From Pseudoscleropodium purum (lineage: Eukaryota; Streptophyta; Bryopsida; Hypnales; Brachytheciaceae), in the NCBI GenBank assembly GCA_963969395.1, contig OZ017800.1, forward strand, positions 558,001-622,000: a DNA stretch of 64,000 nucleotides, written 5' to 3'. Under the pieces are notes generated by a model that was given only the letters and a program-made list of their open reading frames with translations, made no database searches and was not told the origin of the DNA. The stretch's first letter is position 1. Each line of letters begins with the position of its first letter. Shown here piece by piece: positions 1 to 10,486 of this stretch. The position numbers and the translations under genes were made by a program.

Positions 1-200
1 TGTCAATCTAACAATAAAACGTTCAACCCCTACTACTATTGAATATGGTATCCAAATAATGCATCCATTGGAGCAATAGAATTGTCCTTCATTTTCTAAC
101 AAGAAAATATTAAAAATTCGACTATTCTAATAATAAATACAAACGCATGAAGTCTTTCAATTAGGTGTGGTTACCTTAATGAACTCAAAATTCTATTCAA

Positions 201-590
201 CAAGGAGACAAAGGATAAACGATTCCTGCGAACCATCCTGCAAAGATTACTCTACACTCTCAGGAAACAAGTAGCTTTCACATCTCGTGCAAACGTTGCA
301 CAGATTCTACAATGTGTTAGACAAGGAGTCAGACAAAGGATAAGCGATTCCTGCGGACCCTTCTGCAAAGATTACTTTACACTCGGGAAACAAAGTAGTA
401 CCACCCACATCACGTGTGCAAACATTGCACAGATTCTGAATCACATTCTACAAGGAGACAAAGAATATATACAAAGAATATAATAGCTTCCTGCGCAGCA
501 TCCAGGCAATACTTCTTTCCTCTCAGGAAACAACATAGCTTTCACATCCTGTGTGCAAAAATTGCATGGACGAAGGAGACGAGGGAACGA
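201..590. repeat. Imperfect tandem repeat downstream of the F-box gene
   Basis: Units begin with a CAAGGAG-like motif at 201, 322, 451 and (partial) about 571, giving periods of 121, 129 and about 120 bases. Shared landmarks in each unit are a 'gattcctgcg' segment, a 'gcaaagatta' segment and a 'gcaaa-attgcac' segment. The copies are visibly diverged. The array lies just beyond the stop codon of the F-box gene, so it may fall in its 3' UTR. The first 200 bases hold nothing recognisable. Confidence 0.75.
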
Positions 591-659
591 AGATCAGCAC
601 CACCCAACAAGAGGAAGTCAGAGAGGGTGCCGAAGAAACTCACATAGAGAGAGAGAGAG

Positions 660-3537
660 CTACCGTTGCGAGTGCATGTCCCGTTGCACCCAGGCGCTGG
701 ACTCAAAGTCGGCCGAGATCTGGACGCGCAAAACCTCGTGTAAAGTGCCGCGGTCCAACACCTGGAACAACGCCAGGTTCTCGGGCTCTGCCAAGGAGGC
801 CATGGAAGCCATGCGCACATGCATCTCGTCGCGGCGACGAAACCCGTTGGCCCATCCGCCGATGCTCCACCATCTCAAGCACACCTTCCTGTCGCCCACT
901 TGGCTCCTGGCCATGCACTCCTTCACTTGCTTCGCCTCCACACCCTGCTTAATTGTTCCCGTCCCATTAACGCCTTAATTAGTTCCCAGGTCAAAACGCA
1001 GCGCTACACCGTTCATTCTACAACTCAAACTTCTTAATTATAACCTCTACAATGAGCCAAACTATCATGCTGAAGGTGGGCAATGGTTTTAGAACTTGGC
1101 TGTAGTTTAAAAGTCAAAATGCTTCCCGTTGAGCGCTTCCTAAGTTGGAATAGAAGGGGGCAGGATAGGACGTAGTAGGTACTTTAAAACCCCCATCTTC
1201 TCTCAATTCTATAGTCTGAGGAAGACGAGTCTTCAATTACAATGCATCAAGATACGTTTTCAATCTTGAAAACCATTGCCCACCTTCAGCATTCACTTTC
1301 ATTAAAAGAATCTATGAAGAATCCGAGTGTGCAACACGGCAAATTTTGTCCGAGGATGAGAAGAGGCTACTTGGAAACTTGATAGTGCAGCTCTTAAAAT
1401 AGTGTGCCATAGAGGCCATGAACCTTTTATTTGTTAACTTAAATACCTTGGGACCACAATCAAGAAGCTTTGGATTGAAGTCATTCCATCAAGAGGTGAT
1501 CATTCAAGAAGTGGCCACCTCAAGATCCAAATGTCACAAACGGTGTTCCAATCTTTGGACATTTCCACCGACTGCTGCATCAGTATCTAGAAATGAGGTC
1601 TCAAACCTCGTTTAGCAAGTTTTCCAGATACAGACACAGCAAACACTCATTTCCAATAGGACAAACTTGTTTTCTTGAAAGGAAATAGACTCCGAAAAAC
1701 CCCATCCTAATTCACGTGAAAAGGCACTGTGAACTGCAGTGAAAAGGCATTATGCTGATCCTGTTTTCCAGATACCGGCATAGAACATCCTGTGGGAGGT
1801 TCTTATGTTGTCCTTAAGAAGTTCCATCAATAGGTACAGTGATACCTGGTGTTTGAGATAGCATTGAACCTAAGAAATCGTGCATCATACACTCGGCAGA
1901 ATTCCAGCGAGATTGCAGTGGAAGGAGGCGAACCTGAGCGCCGAGATGGAAGAGACAGTAGTGCAATCCGATGAGGTTGATGAGGACGTTGTGCACCGGC
2001 GTGAGGAGAAACAGCAGCACGTCGTAGAGCGCCAGGCCGGTGGTCGACAACAGCATGAGCCCCTTCTGGTAGTCTGCCACCTCCACCGACTCGTGCCGTG
2101 TCCGCGCTTTCACCAGCTCCACTACCGCCTTCGCTCTTTGCCCCATTTCTATGTGCGAGTTGCGGTATGTCGCTTGCCATCCCTGCAAAAGCAAGCAAGC
2201 AAACACACATCAATTGACTCATTAAACTCTAAACACCAACCTGGTATGAAAAATGTTCAATTTGATGAATCATACATCATTCAGATGGGGTCAAATCATT
2301 GAACCACCAGAATCAGGGAAGAATCAGTTGCAACTGCTGGTAAAAAAAGAATGCAAAATTGGACATAATGAAGTTCCTAAAATGACATGCACAATACTGT
2401 CAAACCCTGAAAAGTCCAAGGATTCATAGTTTCCAAATTTTCAATTCGGTTGATCACATTTTGAAGCATACAACGCAGATGAGGCTAAATTCTATATCAC
2501 TAGAATCAACCAAGGACATCGCACTTGTCGGCCAAAATTCAAAACAGGACAAGAGAAAGTCTCCTTGTGACATACTCAAATCTCTTTTAGCTCCTGAAAT
2601 ACCAACGATTCACGGCATTAAAACGACCAATTCGATTGATCGTGTTGTGAAACATATACTTCAGTCAGGATCAAATTTTATATCACCGGAATCAGCAAAG
2701 TCCAGTGCACGTTGTGGTAAAAAACTAAAGAAAATTGGACAAAAGAAAGCCCCATATGGCCTACTCAAAGCTGCTTAAAAAAATGAGCCCCTTCTTCGTC
2801 CAAAATCGAAGTCGCATTCTGTACCCTAAAAACAAAACCACATTTTGTTCCTTGGAGCTCACAATTTCTATGGACGACGAAACATTTCCGTGTTTCCTAG
2901 TGATTTCGAATTTCGGATTTCACAGTTTGAAGAGCGCCAATTCAATTGATCATATTGTGAAAAATACAGTTCAGATGAGGTCATAAATTAGGTCACCAGC
3001 ATCAGTGAAGAGCATTACACATGTTGCTCCAAAAATTAAACCAATTGACCCCCCCCAAAAGTCCACAAATGATCTACTCCAACTGAGTCTACAAAACATG
3101 ATGCCAAAATTGGACAGGACATCTGAGTCCTTTCGAGGTTTAACTTGAAATGTTATAATTAAGACCGATTACGAGTTTTTTGAAGCAGTTATGGCGATGG
3201 ATTTGTGAATCTCAACAACCTGTCCAGGCATGGTGAACAATCGATGCACGCTGCACGACCGTGTGAGCTTGCACTCGCAGAGTCGTCGTTTGGGGCTCTC
3301 CTTGCCTCGCAGATGCCGTGACGACGAGATTGCCGTGGCCGTGGCAGTGGACGCCCACCGCCTGTGGAACAGACGGAACCACAACCCGTCGGAGGAGCAA
3401 ACCAGGCGCCAGGAACGCGAACAGCTCTGCAACGAGCACAAGTCGCGTTCCGAAAGCAACCTCACAATTTGGTAAACAACGTCAGTCGGAACGGGACCGC
3501 CTTCAAAACACCAAGAGCCAGGATCATCATCCGCCAT
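660..3537 (-). CDS. F-box family protein, three exons
   Basis: Exons on the minus strand are 3537-3220, 2182-1934 and 944-660, all phase 0, giving 283 aa. Exon 1 opens with ATG and encodes an F-box at about residues 16-62: PTDVVYQIVRLL, then SLQSCSRSWR, then the LWFRLF stretch. F-boxes bind SKP1 and place a protein in an SCF ubiquitin ligase. Exon 2 begins GWQATYRNSH and contains VEVADYQKG and LLFLLTPVHNVLINLIG. Exon 3 contains VCLRWW, GFRRRDE and LHEVLRVQIS. I recognise exons 2 and 3 as the conserved body of a small plant F-box family of unknown substrate, with no LRR, kelch or WD repeats. All junctions have GT/AG. The roughly 1-kb introns carry repeats. There is no evidence of disruption. 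The substrate cannot be inferred. Confidence 0.82.
2240..3075 (+). repeat. Intronic repeat family in F-box intron 1 (about four units)
   Basis: Related segments start near 2249, 2442, 2629 and 2940. Each begins with a 'caattNgatNgatca' motif, followed by 'ttcagatgagg'-like and 'catcagNaaag'-like motifs, then 'aaaattggac' and a 'tactcaaa' motif. Spacing is irregular (187-311 bases). A fifth unit in the same orientation lies in an intron of the hydrolase gene at about 7258-7430, so this is a small dispersed family rather than a pure tandem array. Confidence 0.65.
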
Positions 3538-5074
3538 AGCCGCACTTCGATCTCCTACAACTGCCTAACCTCCAAAACACAATGCTTAACGGGAACCGAG
3601 AATAATTGGGTCCATGCTCAAGTAACAAGCCTTCCCTTCATCTGCCATTTGCAATTCTTCGTATCCTTACTTCGTAGCAGCGAAGAAGCGAATCCTAGAC
3701 TACCTTCACAAAGAGCCCGCAATACTCATCACGCCTCTACAAATCTCTGTCTCCAAGTCAGCCGGGGCTCCCTTTGGGTCAATTCGGAGGACCTGGTGTC
3801 GGTAACTGACACATCCAAGATTCTCTGCAGCGCAGCCCGGTCACTCTTTGCCTATCTGTCCTTCCAGCAATTGAAGCGTCTCTCTCTTAAGCTGAATTCT
3901 GCACTAGATTCTTAGGAGAGAATTTCTTACTCTGCACCAATTGTGATCCGAAAGTCTTCGAGACATTTCGGAGGACCTGGTCTTCGTAAAACATCCAAGA
4001 TTTTCACGCAACCCGGTCACTCTTTGCCTAAACTTCCAGCACATGAAGTCTCTCACTTCGGCTGAATTCTGCACTAGATTCTTACGCTAAAAACTCTTCC
4101 TCCCGAACAAATTGTGCTTCGAGGACTCCCGTACTCGATCCACCGCAGAATTCGGAGGACCCAGTCTTGTAGCGAATTCAACGTTCACACGCAATCCAGT
4201 CACTCTTGACCTCTCTCTTAAGCTCAATTCAATGGTGCACTAGATTCTTACTGGAAACCTTCAACCTGCTCTGACCCATGATCGAAAAGCTGCTGCAACC
4301 TACCGACCGGACGTCGTGGCACCGTGCACTCCCCAAATTATGACCAAGCTCAACAAAAGATGTCGACGGACGCACCACTGGATCTCGGTGTCCACTGCCT
4401 TTAGTTCGGAAAGTTAGAGAGTACTCAATCATCACGCTAATAATATCCTGGGCCGGCGTCTCGGTGGGACCGTCCTACACTGCTCAGGCTAACTGAACCT
4501 TTCTCTCACTCTGTGAAAGCACTTGGTTTTCACGGTCCTGGAATATTGAGTGCTACTTACGGTAGCTGATGTTGCAAGTTTTCTTGCAGTGACTGGGAAA
4601 CTCCACCCTGCACGAGATGCTTTCCATATTCAGGTTGTAACATTAGTTTGTTACACGACACTGTTTCTGATGAAGTCTCACAGAGATTGCGTTTCATTAT
4701 CTTGCGATCAATTCAATCGCATAAATTTTACAGCTCGGGGTGACTGATTCCCCATGCTTTCCTGGGGTCCCGAAGAACGACAGAGCAGCTATTGGAGTAA
4801 GGACTACTGTAGTACCCTCGAAACAATGCTTTCTGGGGTCGGAATTAAGGGACAACTCTGAACTATCAAAGAATGGGAAGGAAGGATTGTAGAATCTATC
4901 TTCCATAACATAACGCAAGTAGGACTATTTCTGACCATCTTTCTCAGGACTTGGGACAATGGAATCTCGACTAGGATCATGAACATGTCTCTTCAGTCAA
5001 GTAGAAATTGTATTTTCCGTAAGTGACCAGGCTTCCATATTGCATATGCCGCTGCTGGCGCTGTCATACAGTGA
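3538..5074. other. Intergenic region between the F-box and hydrolase genes
   Basis: This stretch holds the F-box promoter/5' UTR side (from 3538) and the hydrolase 3' flank (to 5074). Apart from the tandem repeat at 3781-4255 I see no coding exon, RNA gene or mobile element. Open frames here are short, lack family similarity, and are not bounded by consistent splice sites. Confidence 0.6.
3781..4255. repeat. Tandem repeat with 184-base period
   Basis: Units start at 3781, 3965 and 4149 with the motif 'cggaggacc', exactly 184 bases apart both times. Each unit then carries an 'acatccaag' or related stretch, 'cccggtcactctt', 'ctgaattctgcactagattctta' variants (shortened here), and a unique tail. 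The third unit is truncated near 4255. Copies differ by substitutions and small compensating indels. The array lies upstream of the F-box start codon. Confidence 0.75.
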
Positions 5075-8000
5075 CTACAAGGTGACTGGTAGCAGCATAC
5101 CATCAAAACTGAGCTGGACATCCAGGCCTTCACTATCGAGCAGTTTTGCAAGTTGAGCGTTGATCTTGTCGTGGTCCATCGTGTGCATCATGCCTGCCAT
5201 TTCAAGGTATAGAACTATACAATTAAACGTTGCATTCAAGTTATTGTAGACAATCTGAGCGCTTGTTTCGTTCCAGTCAACACATGTTCATGACATCTCT
5301 TCATTAATATCAAGGATTTCACACTTCAGCTCGTGTCAAGTTCCTCAAATTCCAAAACTCCGTGGTCTCTATGATCGTTGTCGTACATGACAACGCCTTC
5401 AGTTCAGCAGATGAACATGGAAGTCTAGACAAGCATATATACCTGTAAAGAGTGTTCTCTTCGGTCGAATTTTCCTTACTTCATCTAGAGCCTGCAAAGT
5501 CATACTCGAAAACAGATATCTCAATGCTCATACAAAAGAGCATTCCGCGACAACACTATGGACATAACCACCAGTTCTAAGCTTTCAGCAGTAAGTAGCT
5601 AAGGACTCGCTTACACTTCTCCAGAAAAGTTAATTGGAGCTCATGGGCAAGCTGACAAGACGAAAAATAAATAAATGTTAAGTAGTCCTATCTGTTAGAC
5701 CATTTTTTCGTTTGACCATTTTGTAGGCCAGTGGTACTTAGAGCACTCCAAAAATGAGAAAGACCACTCACAAAAAGTGTTGTCATATAAGCATCCACAT
5801 CATTTAATCAGTTATTATCAAGATTCTTCTCCATGGCTGTTTGGACAGGGCGTGAATCCCTTAAGGAAAACTCCCCAATCACCTTGCTAGATTCTTGTAA
5901 ATATATGCTTGAAGTGTCTTGTCGGGACAAACGTAAATGAATCCAAAATGTGGACACCAAACATCAAGTTTCAGTGTGCTCACCGCAGGCATTCCGAAAT
6001 GGGTTGCACTGGATCGGTCCGGTCTTAAGGCGTCCTGCAAACAACGAAACAAACCCTAAAAAAGGCTGCTTCCATCTTAGATGTAGATAACAAAAGCGCT
6101 TAGATACGCATTTCTGAAGATTTTCGCACGTCATATACCTCCATTCAAACTAGAAGCACGCATAAGAAGTAGGATTTAGGCCATATAAGAACGTATACGG
6201 TACCAGAATGAGAAGATCGCAGTTTTCCAGAAGGGGGTATGTCTCAGCAGGAATCTCGCTTGCATCACTACACGATAACATTGTCACCTCTTCAGCAACA
6301 AATTTCTATGATCGTAGGATAGCAAGAGCATAAGTGCTTGAGAGTTCCTCTTAAATTCAACACTATTTCAAAAATGTGATGAAACTACTAAGAAATGACT
6401 TGCGAACATCTAATTCACCGCATTCTTCTAGATTCACCTTTACTTTTTCACTGAAACAAGGTCAGTATCCCCACTTTTAAAGAATTTAAGGACAACTCTG
6501 TTGGTTCAACACTCCACGAGGTTCCTCGGGTCAAGAGATGGTGTCTGGTTCAAGGCGTGAGTAATATTAATATAAGTTGATATAAAAATTACCTGATGTA
6601 ACAAATGCCACCAATGCGAAACCCAAGAGACCGATAGCCTGGTCCATGCCAAACAGGCAAAGGAGTCACCTGGTCAAGACCCAGTCACCAGACTGTGAGA
6701 GACACGTCTTGGCCCAAGAACAATTACCGGTATACCAAAAAAAATTTTAACTAAGTTTAGAGCCTCAAGCAATTGAAAAAACACAGCTGGGAACGTACCT
6801 TGAGGCCATGTACTTGGAAGGGATCCTCACTCATTGGAATGAACTGCAATTTGGTCACAGCTGTCCCCTTCATGATCACGCTTGTGTCCACCAAGTAGTA
6901 GTGCGATTTGGCCATTACCTGCATCATTTATCTTCGTTAGAAATTCGCTGCACAGTTCTGACCTAAAGAGAGAGACGTCAACTCAAGTCATTCATGTACA
7001 CAGAAACAATGCCAACTACAGTTGCAGGCAGAAACGGAACTGCACTAAATGAGACAGATTGAAAAGGCCTACCGTCAAGTCACGGAGACCCACATATATT
7101 GGAATATGGGGCTGGACATTATTGGTCCAATCCCGCAAATCATCCAACCCTGCAGTCAATCATTCAAATTGAGGTTTCACAAAAGGGCAAGCCAATTTCA
7201 CGTTGCTTAACCAGCCTTGTTAGCAAAGAAGCTGCCCAATTGCGCTGAAGCTACCTGAACCCCCAAAGGACCAAGGATTCATGGGTTTTAATTCAATCGA
7301 TCACTTTGTGAAAAATATAATTCAGATGAGACCAGATTTTATGTCATCAGGATAAGCTTAGACACCGCATATGTTGGTGAATAACTAAAGAAAGTCCCCG
7401 TACGACATACTCAATACTGGTCAAAAAACTTAAGGCCCACTTAAGCCTTTCGGTTCTTACGGGTTAACTATGCACATCAACAAAATTCTCTCTCCACAGT
7501 ATGCATTCTGACTATAAGAGCACACGACTTACCGCCGTTGGCATCAGCATGAGCATGTGTGATAATTACTGCATCCAGATTTCTTATCCTGCGCAGCAGT
7601 TGATGAGATGTCCACTTTAGATAAGACTTTCTGATCATCTCCATACAATACATGATTACCAGCTGGAACTCAATGAAACAATGAACAACTTCGGTGGAGG
7701 ACTTTCTCTTCACCAAGGTTAAGGTACTGTGGAGAGAATCTCACCCGTAATAGGGAAACCATTGCATAGCGCTGTGATAGAAGAATCTGGCAACTCATCA
7801 AAAAACATGTTACAGCATGTCAAAGAAGACATACGAAAAACTCAAAGGAAGGGAACCCACTTCAAACTGTCAATGGATAGGGACAAAGGAAGGTGGGAGT
7901 CGTACTTGCCAGCATCAATAAGAATGTTGAGTAGACGTCCATCAGGAGCCAAATACCGCACCATCAAACTAGTGTTGCGTCGCCTGTTTTTGTTTCCCAG

Positions 8001-8824
8001 CTGAGCAGCGGCCAGGCACACCTGTGCACACAAACGACACGGAGCCATGAGCCTCCAGCACTCTCATTCTGAAAAAAAATCCCAATCTTTATCCACACCC
8101 TCAAACCTAAACCTAAAGTAAAGTACAGAAAACTTCAACCTTACATGGATTCAAGAAATTCAATACCTGCGCACCGTCTGCAAAATTCCATTACAAATTT
8201 CTGGTGATTAACCAAGCCATCTGGAATCTCAGCTAAATTTTCATTGCCCAACTCCTGATATTGTCCCAGCTCATGAATTGGAAGACTTACAGGACACGAC
8301 TTCGCCGGATTGGTGAGACAACTAACACGAGGAATGCCTTCACTGGTGCCCGTTCCCAAGAAAAGAATCTGCGAAGTGGTGGGCGCGCTTGGAGCCTGGC
8401 TCCCCAGCAATCCATCCACGAAAGCACCCGACTGTGCAGCTCTCTACACAAACACGACACAGGCTCATTGAACAAAATGGAAAAAAATGAAGCAAAAATG
8501 AGGCAAAAATGGAACAAATGGAACATCTTTCAATAATCTGAGCAAAGTAGCAATAAATTCCAATTCGGCACTCAATTCTCGCCACCTATTCAACCAAAAA
8601 AATCACACCCCACTCCACAAAACGCACTGTAATCCAACTTTCTAGCAATTGCGAACCCTAACCTTGGATGCAGCATCCGAAACTGCAGCAGCTCCCGCGT
8701 CAGCGCGTATGGCCTGCGAGCTCCATGCCCTGGCGTAACACAATTTGGGTTTAGGTTTCATGCCATGGAAGCTCTTCGCACAACTGGGAGCGGGAAGTGT
8801 CGACAAAATCTTGAGCACCGCCAT
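5075..8824 (-). CDS. Metallo-beta-lactamase-fold hydrolase (PhnP/RNase Z-like superfamily), 11 exons
   Basis: Minus-strand exons are 8824-8663, 8443-8291, 8021-7906, 7630-7533, 7149-7073, 6918-6799, 6669-6593, 6267-6204, 6034-5984, 5491-5443 and 5193-5075. They join in frame to 361 aa. Family landmarks are ILFLGTGTSEGIPR (residues about 79-92), RNTSLMVRY, LIDAGK, the metal-binding motif ITHAHADA with H169, H171 and D173, GLDDLRDW, PVWHG, CYISDASEI and GMMHTMDHDK. I recognise this as the plant single-copy family annotated as metallo-hydrolase/oxidoreductase (Arabidopsis At1g30300 type); the substrate is unknown. Residues 1-54 are Ala/Ser/Lys-rich and poor in acids, which fits an organelle transit peptide. 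A start at 8905 is also open. Splice sites are GT-AG. The 5' part is duplicated at 34631-36201. Confidence 0.85.
7258..7430 (+). repeat. Fifth copy of the F-box-intron repeat, in intron 4 of the hydrolase gene
   Basis: The segment starting 'ccaaaggaccaaggattcat', then 'aattcaatcgatca', 'ttcagatgag', 'cgcatatgttgg' and 'gacatactcaa', matches the units at 2400-3075, most closely the one beginning near 2410. It is in the same orientation. Confidence 0.6.
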
Positions 8825-9102
8825 AGCTGGGTTGCTGCTGCTGCTGTCGCTGTTTCCCCTGGTGACGATCCGAACTCCAAATCCTCGCAACCCAACAACA
8901 TGCATTTTTTGCAAATTGCAAGCTCCCTGTCTGTTACTGGCTTGCTACAAGACCAGAAAGTGTATATTCTCTGTGTCCTCGATAGATGCCCTGGCAAGTT
9001 TGTATATTTCTGTGAACAAATCTGCAAGTTAAATCAACGGGGTTGGCTGTATCTAGGGCTAGCCGATCCTGTATTTGCTTGACAGCAAGGCCTGGACGAT
9101 GG
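7533..9102. repeat. Direct repeat copy A: 5' half of the hydrolase gene and its upstream flank
   Basis: This segment recurs in the same orientation at about 34631-36201 with scattered substitutions and a few small indels. It covers exons 1-4, introns 1-3 and about 280 bases upstream of the chosen ATG. The proximal boundary falls at the end of exon 4: beyond position 7533 this copy has a normal GTAAGT donor while the other copy has unrelated sequence. The distal boundary is at the shared 'ctggacgatgg', ending at about 9102. Confidence 0.85.
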
Positions 9103-9213
9103 GCAGTAGGGAATGGTGCAAATATTGAAGGAGATAAATGCACAGCACTACAGGTTACATGATTTTTCCCATGATGTCACGTACTGGTCGATTCAACAGG
9201 AGAGTTTCCATTT

Positions 9214-9332
9214 TTCGAATACTGTACCATTGGAAGCTGAAACTGCAAGAGAGTTTGGGTTTCCAATTATTGTACCGTTGAAAGCTGAATCTACGGGACA
9301 GTTTGGGTTTTCGATTATTGTACCGTTTTCAA
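9214..9332. repeat. Short tandem repeat, 48-base period
   Basis: Units start at 9214, 9262 and 9310 (the last partial). Each has 'attNtgtaccNtt', 'gaagctgaa' or a variant, and 'agtttgggtt'. It lies upstream of the hydrolase gene. Confidence 0.7.
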
Positions 9333-10465
9333 ATATTGAGCTTCCTCTCCACAGGTGATTGACGTCCTCTGGTTCTTTTACATGTTTTCTGTCTGCTTCA
9401 CGTCTAGTGTACTTGAGCAGCGTTGCTCTGGTTCTTGCTGAGGTTTTATGGGTTCTTGTGATTGGGTAGTGCATTGGTAGACCATGCTTCCTTCATCAGT
9501 TTTCCTTTTCAGTGGTAATGGTTTGCAAATTTTATGAACATAGTTTGTGTAATTCATTGTTGTGAGGACCGTTTGAATAGCAAGATCATACTGTCTGTAC
9601 TCAGCTAGACTGTAGGGTTCAAGTTCTTGGCGTTGACCTTCATGAATAAGCATATTTGATTTGCATACAATTAGAATAATTTTGTTTTCTTTCTGATCAC
9701 AGTTTTTGATTTTGATTTGTAGAAAGCATTGACAGTGTTTGATCTATACTGTGCGTGCACTATGCAGATCTCTACGTTTGAAAAATTTGATTTTTTTTCT
9801 GTGGATAGAGAACCTGCTGCCACGTTTTGTATGAGGTTAGTGAACCTTACGTCAATAAATTAGGGTTTAGGGTCTACGCCGATGTCGATTTCAGTGTTTG
9901 AAAGCAGTTGGTCGATGGGGAGAAGTACTGTCCTCTTCGGTGGTATCCTCTTAGCAAAATAATTAGGGCTCGGTGAACAAAATTTGATTCCAGTATCTTC
10001 GCATCGAAGAAACAATTCCATAGGGTTTGGACTGAATTTCATTGAACGTGAAGCGTCTATAGGTATCTTTGCCTCAAAGATAACTTCCTTGATCCAGTGA
10101 AATTAATTTATCTTTGAGGCAATGATAAACTCCATAGAAAACGAAACCAAGAGACTGCGACCATGTAATGCTCCGTAATCTGGATAATGAAGAACAAAAC
10201 TACTTGAAAGCCGTCGACCCAACATTCATAGAGTCAATCACAATCATCTTTCAGTTTTAGTTTAAACCTGGCGAGATTCCGTTTCAACAAAACAGTAAAC
10301 TAAAATATAAATTGCCTAGTTCAAGTCAACTGCTTCGGAGCAGTCTTTATCTGAATTAGAGTAGTCACTGAGCAGGTGTAAGCTTCGGAGAACAGGTTTT
10401 TATTTTATGCCTAGGTCTGAATTCAGGGAAGTGCAGTGAAAGGGTTGAGTGTGAGCATTCCTGTT

Positions 10466-10486
10466 GGGTTTAGGGTTTAGGGTTTA
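10466..10486 (+). repeat. Interstitial telomere-like motif (TTTAGGG)n
   Basis: About three tandem copies of the plant telomere-type heptamer are seen: gggtttagggtttaggg followed by ttta. It may instead be a telo-box-type promoter motif, but no gene lies close by. Confidence 0.6.

Noticed and set aside
3230..3915. Plus-strand open frames up to 183 aa opposite and beyond the F-box exon 1
   Set aside because: They are antisense shadows of a GC-richer coding exon that continue into the tandem repeat; no recognisable protein.
8745..9082. Plus-strand open frames over the hydrolase first exon (and 35764-36181)
   Set aside because: They are antisense to the transit-peptide exon and upstream flank, with no domain similarity.
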